The notes: generated by a model from the letters alone, not told the origin. Shown: positions 34,816 to 43,838, numbered from the stretch's first letter. The stretch: 64,000 nt of DNA from Egaibacter sp046050465 (GCA_046050465.1 JBJOPS010000019.1:33722-97721); one strand, 5' to 3'. Made by a program: numbers and translations.

Positions 34816-36765
34816 TCAGGCGATGGGCGTGGAGGTGCGCCGGTTGCGCCAGGCATCCACCAGAATAGTGAAGTTGCGTGCCACATCGCTGATGAACGCA
34901 GCATCGTCCATTTCGCCCTTTAGCCATCGCACAGATGCCTCCGACCACAGACTTCGCCCAACCATGAAGCCTTTTACAACCGGATTGGTGGCGTTGCGAA
35001 AGCTGTCCACCAGGTGTGCGATGGGCTGATTCAGCCCCAAAATCACGGCGCCACGGCAATGCGGGTCACGCTCGGCAATCAAACGTGCCAGCGCAGACCA
35101 GCCCGAAGTCTGCATGGGTGCCAGCTTCCACCATGCAGGCTTGATACCCAGGTTGTAAAACCGCTTGACGGCGCGCAACACGGCTTCGTCTTCCGTACCG
35201 GCGGGCGCTGTGCCTTTCGGTGCAATGATCTCCAGCAGCAACTCATTGCCGCTGGCGCGGGTAGCCTCCCACAGCTCCAGCACCTTTTGCTCCTGTTCCA
35301 GCCGCAGCCCGAACGCATCGTCGGGGTGGTAGTGCACCAGGCACTTCACCACTTGTTCGGTTGGCCAGTGGACGAGGGCGCTGCCGATGGAGCGCGTGCC
35401 GTCAAACCGCAAAGGCCGTGAGCCCGGTAACTCCACCGGGCGCCCCACCCACCAGCCGCGTCCCGTGGCGCTGGCCAATGCGTCGGCACCGTAGTCGCCA
35501 CCATCAATCAGCACGCCGGTGTGGCCCTGCAGCTGTCGGCTGCTCTCGACCTGTTCTGCCGCCTTGACCAGCAAATTTTTCAATGCGGGAATGCGTGATT
35601 CGCTGGCGCCTGCCGCACGTGCCATGTCCAGAAACTGGCTGCGGTGATCGAAAGCCATCACGCACAACTCGCTCCAGTCCACACGAGCTGTGGTGGTGCG
35701 GTGCAGGTGGGCCAGTTGCTGGTCGGCATCGACCTTGGGGTTGCGGCTGCCGCCAAACCAGTGGGCCAGCTCGGCGGGTGTGGGCATGGCGGCGGAGCAG
35801 GCGTGGCGGGAAACCACAATGGCGCCGCAGGCGTTGGCCACGCGGGTGGACTCCGCCCAGTCCTTGCCCTGCAACAGACTGGCCATCAGGCCCGACAGGA
35901 ATGCATCGCCAGCACCCAGAACGTTTAATACCTCCACCCGCTCACCCAGATAAGTGGGTGCTGCGTTGATGTCGTCAGGGATGGTGCCCTCAATCACGCA
36001 GCAGCCTAAAGCGCCACGCTTCACAACCAGTGTGGCCTTGCTGACGGCCCGCACGGCACGCAGGCAGGCGATCAAATCCTCCGCCACACCACCGGCGATG
36101 AAGAACTCTTCTTCCGTGCCCACCAGCAAGTCAAACTCGGGCAGCATCTCCTGCAGTTGTTGGGTGACGTGAGCGTCTGCAACGTAACGGTTGTCGCCGG
36201 CACCGCGCGTGGTCAACCCCCACAACACGGGGCGGTAGTCAATGTCCAGCACACGCGTCACGCCATATTTTTTGGCATAAGCCAAAGCCGTCTGCGAAGC
36301 GCGCCTTGTGGTGGGCGTGGACAAATGGGTGCCGGTAATGGCCAGCGCACGGCACTGGGCGACAAAGGCCTCGCTGATCTGGTCGGCATCCACCGCCATG
36401 TCGGCGCAGTTCTCACGCACAAACAGTAGCGGGAAGGTATCCCGGTCTTTCAGACCCAGCAGCACCAGCGCGGTCAGGCGCTCCGGGTCGATCTGTACCT
36501 GGCTGGTGTCGCAACCCTCGCGCTGCAGCGTTTCCGTGAGGAAACGCCCCATCTGCTCGTTGCCCACACGGGAAATCATGGCGCTGCGCAGGCCCAGGCG
36601 CGCCACGCCAAACGCGAGGTTGGCCGAACTGCCGCCCAGGTACTTGGCCATGCTGCGGGCGTCTTCCAGGCGGCTGCCAAACTGTTCGGCATACAGGTCG
36701 ACTGCCAGACGCCCCAGGCAGGCCAGATCAACAGGACGACCGACGGGAAATTTCAGGGTGCTCAT
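34816..36765 (-). CDS. iolC: Fused IolC kinase / DUF2090 aldolase-like protein
   Basis: A 649-residue two-domain protein. Residues ~10-330 are a PfkB kinase, 5-dehydro-2-deoxygluconokinase, with LGGSSANLAFGVARLG and the catalytic VLGAGDAFLSGL. Residues ~345-640 are the DUF2090 TIM-barrel domain (MAFDHRSQFLDMA, EIIAPKG, GIKPAWWKL), thought to act as the 5-dehydro-2-deoxyphosphogluconate aldolase (IolJ role). The fusion is known in proteobacteria. The start at 36765 (MSTLKFPVGR) is chosen over an open upstream extension. First gene of iolC-D-E-B. Confidence 0.94.
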   Translation of the reverse strand: MSTLKFPVGRPVDLACLGRLAVDLYAEQFGSRLEDARSMAKYLGGSSANLAFGVARLGLRSAMISRVGNEQMGRFLTETLQREGCDTSQVQIDPERLTALVLLGLKDRDTFPLLFVRENCADMAVDADQISEAFVAQCRALAITGTHLSTPTTRRASQTALAYAKKYGVTRVLDIDYRPVLWGLTTRGAGDNRYVADAHVTQQLQEMLPEFDLLVGTEEEFFIAGGVAEDLIACLRAVRAVSKATLVVKRGALGCCVIEGTIPDDINAAPTYLGERVEVLNVLGAGDAFLSGLMASLLQGKDWAESTRVANACGAIVVSRHACSAAMPTPAELAHWFGGSRNPKVDADQQLAHLHRTTTARVDWSELCVMAFDHRSQFLDMARAAGASESRIPALKNLLVKAAEQVESSRQLQGHTGVLIDGGDYGADALASATGRGWWVGRPVELPGSRPLRFDGTRSIGSALVHWPTEQVVKCLVHYHPDDAFGLRLEQEQKVLELWEATRASGNELLLEIIAPKGTAPAGTEDEAVLRAVKRFYNLGIKPAWWKLAPMQTSGWSALARLIAERDPHCRGAVILGLNQPIAHLVDSFRNATNPVVKGFMVGRSLWSEASVRWLKGEMDDAAFISDVARNFTILVDAWRNRRTSTPIA

Positions 36766-36833
36766 GAGAGGAATCGGGGGTATGTGGAGATGCGGGCAAC
36801 GACCATCGCCACGCAGGCGACTGGAAAAATTAT

Positions 36834-36904
36834 AGAAAATAAAAATCAAAAATGCAAATAAAATTCTAAAAAATAAACAAAACGAAATTATTTTCTGAAA
36901 TAAT
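36834..36904. promoter_or_regulatory. AT-rich divergent iolC / iolR control region with dyads
   Basis: An extremely AT-rich stretch between the divergent iolC operon and the RpiR-type regulator. It holds a 9-nt inverted pair AGAAAATAA (36834-36842) and TTATTTTCT (36888-36896), and a compact dyad ATTATTT / AAATAAT with a 4-nt centre (36887-36904). Inference: operators for the adjacent RpiR-type regulator. Confidence 0.45.
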
Positions 36905-36938
36905 GACGGCCATTCTTTCCATCGCAAGGCGAACTCCC

Positions 36939-37802
36939 GTGGCTCAACAAGAGACTGCAACCGTCGACCAGCTCCTGCGCCGCATCACAGGTGAGTACGA
37001 GGGCTTGAGCAAGCAGCTCAAGGTAATTGCGCGCTATATCGAGGAGCACCGTGGACATTTGGGTCTGGAAGGCATTCAAAGCGTTGCGACCCAGTGCAAT
37101 GTTCAGCCTTCGGCCGTGGTGCGCTTTGCCAAACACTTTGGTTTTTCAGGTTTCTCCGAGATGCAGGCGCTGTTTCGCGAAGGCCTCACCCGTCAACTGG
37201 CGCCCAACCGCAATTACAAGAAGCGAATCAGGGATGCCATAGATGCGGGCGCGGGCAATTTGTCCAGCGTGGATATTGCGCAGGAGTTCTTTGGCGGCAG
37301 CATAGCGGCCATGCAGGAGCTGCAAGGCCGCCTGGACGCCACGGCGTTCAAGAAAGCGGTTGACCTGCTGGTTGAAGCCGACACGATCTGGGTTGCCGCG
37401 TCGCGCCGGTCATTTCCAGTTGCGGTTTATATGGACTACGCGCTTCAGCACACAGACAAACGGGTCAGCCTGGTATCTGCTGCGGGCAGCATGCAGCTGG
37501 GCCAGGTGCGGTCTGTGCGCGAGGGCGATGTGATGATCGCCATCTCTTTCGCACCGTATTCCCGGGAAACGATTGATGTGGTCGAGTTTGCCGTGCAACG
37601 TGGGGCCAAGGTGCTGGCCATCACGGATACCCGCATGAACCCGCTGGCGCGCATGGCGCAGATCGCGCTGGTGGTGCACGACAACTCAACTTTGGGTTTT
37701 CGGTCGCTGACCAGCTCGATGGCGCTGGCCCAGAGCCTGTTTGTCGCGCTGGCCTACAAGACTGAGCTACTCTACAGGCCCAATAATGGCGCCACAGCCT
37801 GA
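36939..37802 (+). CDS. RpiR/MurR-family regulator, putative IolR
   Basis: 287 residues from the GTG at 36939 (AAGG site 9 nt upstream), or 299 from an ATG at 36903 that has no ribosome site and lies within a dyad. An N-terminal HTH_6 domain (~10-85: VATQCNVQPSAVVRFAKHFGFSGF) precedes a SIS sugar-phosphate-sensing domain (~130-265). RpiR-type regulators of inositol genes respond to phosphorylated intermediates made by IolC. It faces the iolC operon and is followed by iolG on its own strand, so it probably controls both. Confidence 0.88.
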   Translation: MAQQETATVDQLLRRITGEYEGLSKQLKVIARYIEEHRGHLGLEGIQSVATQCNVQPSAVVRFAKHFGFSGFSEMQALFREGLTRQLAPNRNYKKRIRDAIDAGAGNLSSVDIAQEFFGGSIAAMQELQGRLDATAFKKAVDLLVEADTIWVAASRRSFPVAVYMDYALQHTDKRVSLVSAAGSMQLGQVRSVREGDVMIAISFAPYSRETIDVVEFAVQRGAKVLAITDTRMNPLARMAQIALVVHDNSTLGFRSLTSSMALAQSLFVALAYKTELLYRPNNGATA

Positions 37803-37817
37803 ATATTTGACAAAACT

Positions 37818-37847
37818 AACGGAAACCAACGGAACCTAACGGAGAAA
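37818..37847 (+). repeat. Three 10-bp direct repeats in the iolG leader
   Basis: AACGGA recurs at 37818, 37828 and 37838 with an exact 10-bp period, the intervening bases being similar (AACC, ACCT, GAAA). The third unit contains the GGAG ribosome site of iolG. Confidence 0.6.
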
Positions 37848-37849
37848 TT

Positions 37850-38845
37850 ATGAAAAACGTTGCAATTTTTGGCGCTGGCCGCATTGGCCGCATTCACGCA
37901 GGCAATCTGGCTGCACTCCCGGGCGTCAACCTCAAATACGTGTGCGACCCCATGGCTGCCGCCGCGTCAGAGCTGGCGCAACAACATGGCGCACAGGTCT
38001 CCAACATCGACGCCGTGTTTGCCGACGCCAGCGTGGACGTGGTGGCCATTGCGTCGTCCACCGACACGCACAGCAACCTCATCACCCGTGCTGCCAAAGC
38101 AGGCAAACACATTTTTTGCGAAAAGCCGGTTGACTTGTCTGTGCCCCGGGCCGAAGCCTGCGCCGCAGCGGTGAAGGCCGCCGGTGTGGCCTGCATGATT
38201 GGCTTCCAGCGCCGCTTTGACCCCACGTTCAACGAAGCCCGCATGCGCATGGACAAAGGCGACATCGGCAACCCCGAAATGCTGGTCATCACCAGCCGCG
38301 ACCCCGGCGCGCCGCCCGCCGAATACATCAAGGCATCGGGTGGCATCTTCCGTGACATGCTGATTCATGACTTCGACGTGTTCCGCTGGATTCTGTGCGC
38401 CGATGGTGACGAGGCCGCCTGGCTCAGCGCCACCGGCTCGGTGCTGACCGACCCCGCCATCGCCGCCACCGGCGACATGGACAGCACGGCCGTCACCATC
38501 CGCACGAAGAAGGGCCGCCTGTGCCAGATCAACACCACGCGCCGCGCAGCGTATGGTTACGACCAGCGCTTTGAGGTGCTGGGCTCTGCCGGCATGCTGC
38601 AGTGCGGCAACCACACGCCCACTGAAGTGCTCACCTGGAACGCCAGCGGCATCCATGGCGACAAGCCCGAGCATTTCTTTTTGCAGCGCTACGCCGCCGC
38701 GTACCGGCTGGAAATCGCCCACTTCTTTGAGTGTCTGCAGTCGGGTGCGGCGTTCCGCACCAGCATCGCCGACGGCGTGGCCGCGCAAAAGCTGGCCGAT
38801 GCCGCCACCGAGAGCTGCAAGAGCGGGCAGCCTGTCAAGCTGTAA
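37850..38845 (+). CDS. iolG: Myo-inositol 2-dehydrogenase IolG
   Basis: A 331-residue Gfo/Idh/MocA dehydrogenase. It oxidises myo-inositol to 2-keto-myo-inositol with NAD, the first step of the pathway. The Rossmann motif is FGAGRIGRIHAGN; the catalytic lysine is K92 in CEKPVDLS; the active-site DMLIHDFDVFRW holds the Asp/His pair. GGAG lies 6 nt before the ATG. Same strand as the regulator, 47 bp downstream. Confidence 0.94.
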   Translation: MKNVAIFGAGRIGRIHAGNLAALPGVNLKYVCDPMAAAASELAQQHGAQVSNIDAVFADASVDVVAIASSTDTHSNLITRAAKAGKHIFCEKPVDLSVPRAEACAAAVKAAGVACMIGFQRRFDPTFNEARMRMDKGDIGNPEMLVITSRDPGAPPAEYIKASGGIFRDMLIHDFDVFRWILCADGDEAAWLSATGSVLTDPAIAATGDMDSTAVTIRTKKGRLCQINTTRRAAYGYDQRFEVLGSAGMLQCGNHTPTEVLTWNASGIHGDKPEHFFLQRYAAAYRLEIAHFFECLQSGAAFRTSIADGVAAQKLADAATESCKSGQPVKL

Positions 38846-38868
38846 CGGCTGGGGGGCGCACAAAGCGC

Positions 38869-39501
38869 TTAGCGCCCCAGCATCGGAAACAGCTTCACCA
38901 GCCCGTCTGACATCACCTCCACCGCTAGCGCGGCGAGTATCAGGCCCATCAGCCGCGTCATCACGTTGATGCCGGTTTTGCCCAGCACCCGCGCAATCGG
39001 CTGTGCCAGCGCAAAGCAGATGGCGGTGGCCAGCCCGATCACCACGCCGTAGCCCACCAGCGCGGCGAGCTGCGGGAAGTGTTTGGCTTTTTCGGCGTAA
39101 ATCACCACGGTGGACATGGTGGCCGGGCCGGTGAGCAGGGGAATGGTCAGCGGTACCACGGCAATGCTGGCGCCTACGGCCGAGCGCTTGCCCGCGTCGT
39201 CTATCTCTTCCACGGTGGACCTGGCTTCCGCAGGCTGCGCGTTCAGCATGCTGAGTGCAGACGTCAGCAGCAACATGCCTCCGCCCACCTGAAAACTGGC
39301 CAGCGAGATGCCGAAAAACTCCAGAATCTGCAACCCCAGCAGCGCGCTGGTGGCAATCACCACAAACGCGCTGAACGACGCCACCAAAATCGTGCGCCGC
39401 CGCTGCTCGGTGCTGAAGCCCTGTGTGTAGTGGATGAAAAATGGCACGATGGCCAGCGGGTTGACGATGGCCAGCAAGGTGACAAGCGGTTTGAAATCCA
39501 T
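38869..39501 (-). CDS. MarC-family inner-membrane protein
   Basis: A 210-residue protein with six TM helices and the MarC signature: LLAIVNPLAIVPFFI at the start, IPLLTGPATMSTV in the middle, GINVMTRLMGLILAALAVE near the end. The function of the family is unsettled. It lies 2 bp after the SDR gene on the same strand, so co-transcription is likely. An imperfect hairpin (CTGGGG...CCCCAG) spans its stop codon and the iolG 3' side. Confidence 0.88.
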   Translation of the reverse strand: MDFKPLVTLLAIVNPLAIVPFFIHYTQGFSTEQRRRTILVASFSAFVVIATSALLGLQILEFFGISLASFQVGGGMLLLTSALSMLNAQPAEARSTVEEIDDAGKRSAVGASIAVVPLTIPLLTGPATMSTVVIYAEKAKHFPQLAALVGYGVVIGLATAICFALAQPIARVLGKTGINVMTRLMGLILAALAVEVMSDGLVKLFPMLGR

Positions 39502-39503
39502 GG

Positions 39504-40250
39504 TCAGCGCCCTCCCGCCACGTCCACCATCGAACCCGTGGTGTAGCTGGCGTCATCGCTCATCAGCCACACAATGGCCTGGGCCACTTCCAGCGCGGTG
39601 CCGGGGCGCTGCACCGGCACCTGCGGCGCCATCTGGTTGGCGCGGTCGGGCTGGCCGCCGGATGCGTGGATGTCGGTGTCGATGATGCCGGGGCGCACGG
39701 CGTTCACGCGAATGCCCTCCAGCGCCACCTCTTTGGCCAGGCCCACGGTGAAGGTGTCAATCGCGCCCTTGCTGGCCGCGTAGTCCACATACTGGCCCGG
39801 CCCGCCCAGGCGCGCCGCGACGCTGGACACGTTCACAATGCTGCCGCCCGTGCCACCGTGGCGCGTGCTCATGCGCTTCACCGCCTCACGCGCGCACACA
39901 AAACTGCCGAGCACGTTGATGTCAAACATGCGCCTGAGCCGCGGCACACTCATCTCGTCCACCCGGCAGGCGACGTCCACCACACCGGCGTTGTTCACCA
40001 GCGCGTTGATGGGCCCCAGCTTGGCGTCCACTTTTTCAAACATGGCCATCACCTGCGCTTGCACACCCACATCAGCCTGCACGGTGATGGCGGTGCCGCC
40101 GCTGGCGCGAATCTGGCGCACCACTTCATCGGCAGCCAGCGAGTTGGTGGTGTAGTTCACCGCCACAGCGTAGCCTTTGCGGGCGGCCAGCAGCGCGGTG
40201 GCCGCGCCAATGCCGCGCGAGCCGCCGGTAATCAAGACAATCGGGTTCAT
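39504..40250 (-). CDS. Short-chain dehydrogenase/reductase
   Basis: A 248-residue classical SDR with cofactor motif ITGGSRGIGAA, NNAGV, the catalytic serine in NVSSVAA and YVDYAASKG (YxxxK). It ends with the usual YTTGSMVDVAGGR. Residues before the motif do not settle NAD versus NADP preference. Substrate unknown. First gene of an operon with marC; divergent from the dienelactone hydrolase gene. Confidence 0.9.
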   Translation of the reverse strand: MNPIVLITGGSRGIGAATALLAARKGYAVAVNYTTNSLAADEVVRQIRASGGTAITVQADVGVQAQVMAMFEKVDAKLGPINALVNNAGVVDVACRVDEMSVPRLRRMFDINVLGSFVCAREAVKRMSTRHGGTGGSIVNVSSVAARLGGPGQYVDYAASKGAIDTFTVGLAKEVALEGIRVNAVRPGIIDTDIHASGGQPDRANQMAPQVPVQRPGTALEVAQAIVWLMSDDASYTTGSMVDVAGGR

Positions 40251-40337
40251 CGGGTCGGGTCCTGCAAAGATGGATAAATCAGGTTACAAAGCGCGTGGCG
40301 CACCACAATCAGGCGAACCATACACGAAAGGTCTCTC

Positions 40338-41033
40338 ATGGCTGGATTTATCAAACTCACCTCGGCTGACGGCTTTGTTTTCCCAGCCTGGGTGGCGGAA
40401 CCGGTGGGCAAGCCGGTGGGCGCCGTGGTGGTGCTGCAGGAAATCTTTGGCGTCAATGCGCACATCCGCGAAGTGGCGGAAGTTTATGCCGCAAAAGGCT
40501 ACCTGGCCGTGGCGCCCGCCACGTTCCATCGCGTCAAGCAGGGCGTGGAAATGGGCTACACGCCAGACGACATTGCGGCCGGCATCGCCCTGAAGGCGGC
40601 GGTGGAAGGCCTGCCTGCGCCGGGCGTGCTGCCCGACATTCAGGCCGCCATAGATTACGCCGCGCAAACGCTGGGCACGTCTGGCAAGGTGGGTGTGGTC
40701 GGCTACTGCTGGGGCGGCCTGCTCACCTGGCGCGCGGCGTGCCTGCTAAAAGGCATCAGCGCCGCAGTGCCTTACTACGGCGGCGGCATGATCGCGCCGC
40801 TGGAAGTGGCCCGCCAGCCGCAATGCCCCGTGCTGTGCCACTTTGGCGAGCAGGACCACGCCATTGCGCTGGAGGGTGTGCACGCTTTTGCCAAGGCACA
40901 GCCCGGCGTGGAGGTGCAGATTTACACCGCGCAGCATGGCTTCAACTGCGACCACCGTGGCGCGTATGACGCCCCCGCCGCCGCGCTGGCCCGTGAGCGC
41001 ACGCTGGCGTTCTTCGCCCGGCATCTGGCCTAG
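40338..41033 (+). CDS. Dienelactone hydrolase family protein
   Basis: A 231-residue alpha/beta hydrolase. The cysteine nucleophile lies in GVVGYCWGG, with the acid/base residues in FGEQDHAI and the terminal AQHGFNCDHRG region, the pattern of dienelactone hydrolases and carboxymethylenebutenolidase. VVVLQEIFGVNAHIRE is also typical. It may act in chloroaromatic or other lactone breakdown, but no aromatic genes are nearby. Confidence 0.9.
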   Translation: MAGFIKLTSADGFVFPAWVAEPVGKPVGAVVVLQEIFGVNAHIREVAEVYAAKGYLAVAPATFHRVKQGVEMGYTPDDIAAGIALKAAVEGLPAPGVLPDIQAAIDYAAQTLGTSGKVGVVGYCWGGLLTWRAACLLKGISAAVPYYGGGMIAPLEVARQPQCPVLCHFGEQDHAIALEGVHAFAKAQPGVEVQIYTAQHGFNCDHRGAYDAPAAALARERTLAFFARHLA

Positions 41034-41063
41034 CGCCACAGAGCCGGTCAAAACACTCAAAAC

Positions 41064-41981
41064 ATGCTTTTTATGTGGTCTTTTATGCCCCTAGCCCTCG
41101 TCCATTATGCGCGAGTAGCTATTATATTTATAGCATTTGTGGGTATTGCCCAAGCCGCTGACTACACCGGCCCGCTGTTTGACGCGCACCTGCACTACAA
41201 CGAAGAAGCGTGGAATGGCCCGAACGGACAAGGCAGTGGGCCGCACCCCATCAGTGACGTGCTGGCGCGCATCAAACGCAACGGTGTCAAGGCAGTCATC
41301 GCCAACTCGCGCCCCAACGACGGCACCAAGGCGCTGGCCGCCGAGCCCTCAAAAGGCGACCTGGCCGTGGTGCCCTTCATCCGCCTGTACCGCAACCGCG
41401 CGGACTACGACAACTGGTTCCGCGACGAAACCATTTACGACATGGTGCAAACCGAGTTCGCGCGCGGCACCGCTGCCGGGCCGTACAAAGGCATTGGCGA
41501 ATTTCACCTGTACGACAGTGCCAACGCCAACGGCCCTGTCGCCAAAAAACTGATGGCCTTCGTCGAAGACAAAGGCCTGGCGATATTGGCGCACGTGGAC
41601 GACGTGGCCATCGACCTTCTGATGGCCAACACCCCGTCAAAAGGCCAGAAAGCGCGCCTGATCTGGGCGCACACCGGCATCGGCGGCGCGCCGGTGGCGC
41701 GGGTGAACGAGCTGTTTGCCCGCTACCCGCTGCTCATGGGCGAGCTGTCGTATCGCCCCGGCTTAACGTGCGATGGTGGCAAGCTCTGCCCCGAGTGGCG
41801 CACCTTGCTGCTCAAATACCCCGGCCGCTTTTTGATCGGCTCCGACACCTGGATCAACCCGCGCTGGCAGTATTACGACGACACCATGCAGGGCTATCGC
41901 ACCTGGCTGGGCGATTTGCCAGCGGATGTGGCGCGCAAGATTGCGTGGGAGAACGGGGTGGGGGTGTTTGGGGTGAAGTAG
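41064..41981 (+). CDS. Secreted amidohydrolase-fold protein with a repeat-derived signal peptide
   Basis: 305 residues. After a signal peptide (cleavage expected after GIAQA, residue 31 or so) the mature protein starts ADYTGPLFDAHLHYNEEAW, with the metal-binding HxH of the amidohydrolase TIM barrel. Later come HVDDVAIDLL, WAHTGIGG and LIGSDTWINPRW, consistent with a PF04909-type hydrolase. The hydrophobic core of the signal peptide is encoded by a dispersed repeat (41081-41137). In-frame ATGs at 41064, 41073 and 41085 could each start translation; none has a good ribosome site. Substrate unknown. Confidence 0.85.
   Translation: MLFMWSFMPLALVHYARVAIIFIAFVGIAQAADYTGPLFDAHLHYNEEAWNGPNGQGSGPHPISDVLARIKRNGVKAVIANSRPNDGTKALAAEPSKGDLAVVPFIRLYRNRADYDNWFRDETIYDMVQTEFARGTAAGPYKGIGEFHLYDSANANGPVAKKLMAFVEDKGLAILAHVDDVAIDLLMANTPSKGQKARLIWAHTGIGGAPVARVNELFARYPLLMGELSYRPGLTCDGGKLCPEWRTLLLKYPGRFLIGSDTWINPRWQYYDDTMQGYRTWLGDLPADVARKIAWENGVGVFGVK
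41081..41137 (+). repeat. Dispersed short repeat, copy 5, inside a coding region
   Basis: GCCCCTAGCCCTCGTC then ATTATGCGCGAGTAGCTATT and a TATAGCAT end. It is translated in the frame of the amidohydrolase signal peptide. Confidence 0.78.
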
Positions 41982-42104
41982 GGGGTAGAGTTACCTCAGC
42001 TCTTCTATCCTTTACATTTGAATTAAACGAACTTTAGTAATAGCCACAAAGAAGCCAGAGCCTCAAGCCGACCGAGTTGATAATGAACATTGAAATTAGA
42101 AAAA

Positions 42105-43838
42105 ATGGGCCACGCACTGCTTATTAACCAGTCTTCGCTCGAAGGCTTTTGCCCCATCTCGGAGGCCGTGGACAAGCTTGCCCTAGGCTCGGGGGCCGAC
42201 GAACGCGGGGCGATCTTCACCAAGCGTGAGGTCGTCGAATTCATGCTTGATTTGGCCGGATATGAGCCTGGCAAGCCGCTCCATCGTATGAGGCTGCTCG
42301 AGCCCTCCTTTGGCGGCGGAGAGTTTTTGTTGGCGGCAGTTCGTCGGCTTATGTCAGCATTCAAGGCGTCCGATGGGAAAAGCGACTTGGGGGAGTGCAT
42401 TTGTGCTGTTGAGCTCCACAGGAGTACATTCGAAACGACTAAGGCAAAGCTCGCTACCCTACTCTACCATTACGGATTCAGCGAATCTGAGCGGACGAGG
42501 CTGATGTCAGCATGGTTGATGTCGGGTGACTTTCTATTGCATCCGATGTCTGGCCGCTTCGATTTCGTCGTCGGCAACCCGCCGTATGTGCGCCAAGAGA
42601 TGATCCCATCGGCCTTGTTGGCCCAATACCGCAAGCTCTACTCGACTCTCTACGACCGTGCCGACCTCTATGTTCCCTTCATCGAACGTTCGCTTGCTCT
42701 TCTGACTGTTAATGGCCAGCTCGCCTTTATATGCGCCGACCGATGGACCAAGAATAAATATGGTGGACCATTGCGGGCGATGGTATCCGAAGGGTTCCAT
42801 TTGCGGGCTTACGTGGACATGGTGGATACGCCTGCTTTTGATTCCGATGTCATTGCTTACCCGGCCATTACGCTAATCGAGCGGGCTAAAGGTGGGGTGA
42901 CCATGGTGGCGGAGCGTCCTGAACTTGACGAGAAAAAACTGGCACTGCTCTCTAAAACCCTTCGAACTGGAAAGGCCAGTTTCGAGCAAGGCGTCTCGTT
43001 GGTTGAGCATGCAGGCTCTGGCTCCGAGCCATGGGTCCTGAGCTCATTCGGCAAGCGCTCGCTATTGCGGCGATTGGAAGCCCGGTTTCCGGCATTGGAA
43101 GAGGCGGGCTGCAAGGTCGGTATAGGCGTGGCGACCGGGGCCGACAGAGCGTTCATTGCCCCGATGGGTGAGCTCGATGTTGAGCCGTCGAGAAAACTCC
43201 CGCTTGCCACCACCAAGGACATCGCAAGCGGTTCCGTCCGCTGGCTTGGGCTCGGTGTGGTCAATCCCTTTGAGGACGATGGCAAGCTAGCCGAGCTCTC
43301 AGCCTATCCGAAGCTCAGGGCCTACCTAGAGCGGCATCGCGAAGTCATCGAGGGGAGGCATGTCGCCCGTAAGGCCCCGGCGAATTGGTATCGCACCATT
43401 GACCGCATCACGCCCTCCTTGGCTGCCCGCCCCAAGCTGCTGATACCCGACATCAAGGGATCGGCCCATGTGGTCTTCGAGGATGGCAAGCTCTACCCGC
43501 ATCACAACCTCTACTTCGTGGTCTCGGAGCAGTGGGACTTGCGAGCTTTACAAGCCGTCTTGCTATCGAACGTCGCTCGCCAGTTCGTAGCCGCCTATTC
43601 GATAACCATGCGCGGTGGCTTCCTGCGGTTCCAAGCCCAGTATCTGCGGCGCATACGTCTGCCAATGTGGAGCAAAGTCCCCCAAACCATGCGGATAACG
43701 CTTGCCAAAGCTGCGACGAATATGGACCTTGCAGCGTGCGACAAAGCTTCATGCGAGCTCTACGGGCTGACGCCAGACGAGGCAGACTTGCTAGCCGCGC
43801 CTGACAACACCAAGAAAGACCGAAGTACATGCCCCTGA
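42105..43838 (+). CDS. Type II DNA adenine methyltransferase, PaeR7I/XhoI-type
   Basis: 577 residues from the ATG at 42105 (a TTG at 42090 is also in frame). It is an Eco57I/TaqI-like N6-adenine methylase: SAM site LLEPSFGGGEFLLAA, catalytic NPPY motif in FVVGNPPYVRQ, then a long target-recognition region. It overlaps a gene encoding a XhoI/PaeR7I-like endonuclease, so the predicted target is CTCGAG. Codon and base use differ from the neighbours, and one CTCGAG site lies in the gene itself (42297). Confidence 0.88.
   Translation: MGHALLINQSSLEGFCPISEAVDKLALGSGADERGAIFTKREVVEFMLDLAGYEPGKPLHRMRLLEPSFGGGEFLLAAVRRLMSAFKASDGKSDLGECICAVELHRSTFETTKAKLATLLYHYGFSESERTRLMSAWLMSGDFLLHPMSGRFDFVVGNPPYVRQEMIPSALLAQYRKLYSTLYDRADLYVPFIERSLALLTVNGQLAFICADRWTKNKYGGPLRAMVSEGFHLRAYVDMVDTPAFDSDVIAYPAITLIERAKGGVTMVAERPELDEKKLALLSKTLRTGKASFEQGVSLVEHAGSGSEPWVLSSFGKRSLLRRLEARFPALEEAGCKVGIGVATGADRAFIAPMGELDVEPSRKLPLATTKDIASGSVRWLGLGVVNPFEDDGKLAELSAYPKLRAYLERHREVIEGRHVARKAPANWYRTIDRITPSLAARPKLLIPDIKGSAHVVFEDGKLYPHHNLYFVVSEQWDLRALQAVLLSNVARQFVAAYSITMRGGFLRFQAQYLRRIRLPMWSKVPQTMRITLAKAATNMDLAACDKASCELYGLTPDEADLLAAPDNTKKDRSTCP

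Noticed and set aside
37967..39556. 529-residue open frame on the minus strand
   Set aside because: Antisense to iolG and out of frame across marC, both of which have clear motifs; no recognisable domain.
42000..42104. Controller (C) protein gene for the R-M system
   Set aside because: The gap upstream of the methylase has no ORF with a helix-turn-helix motif.
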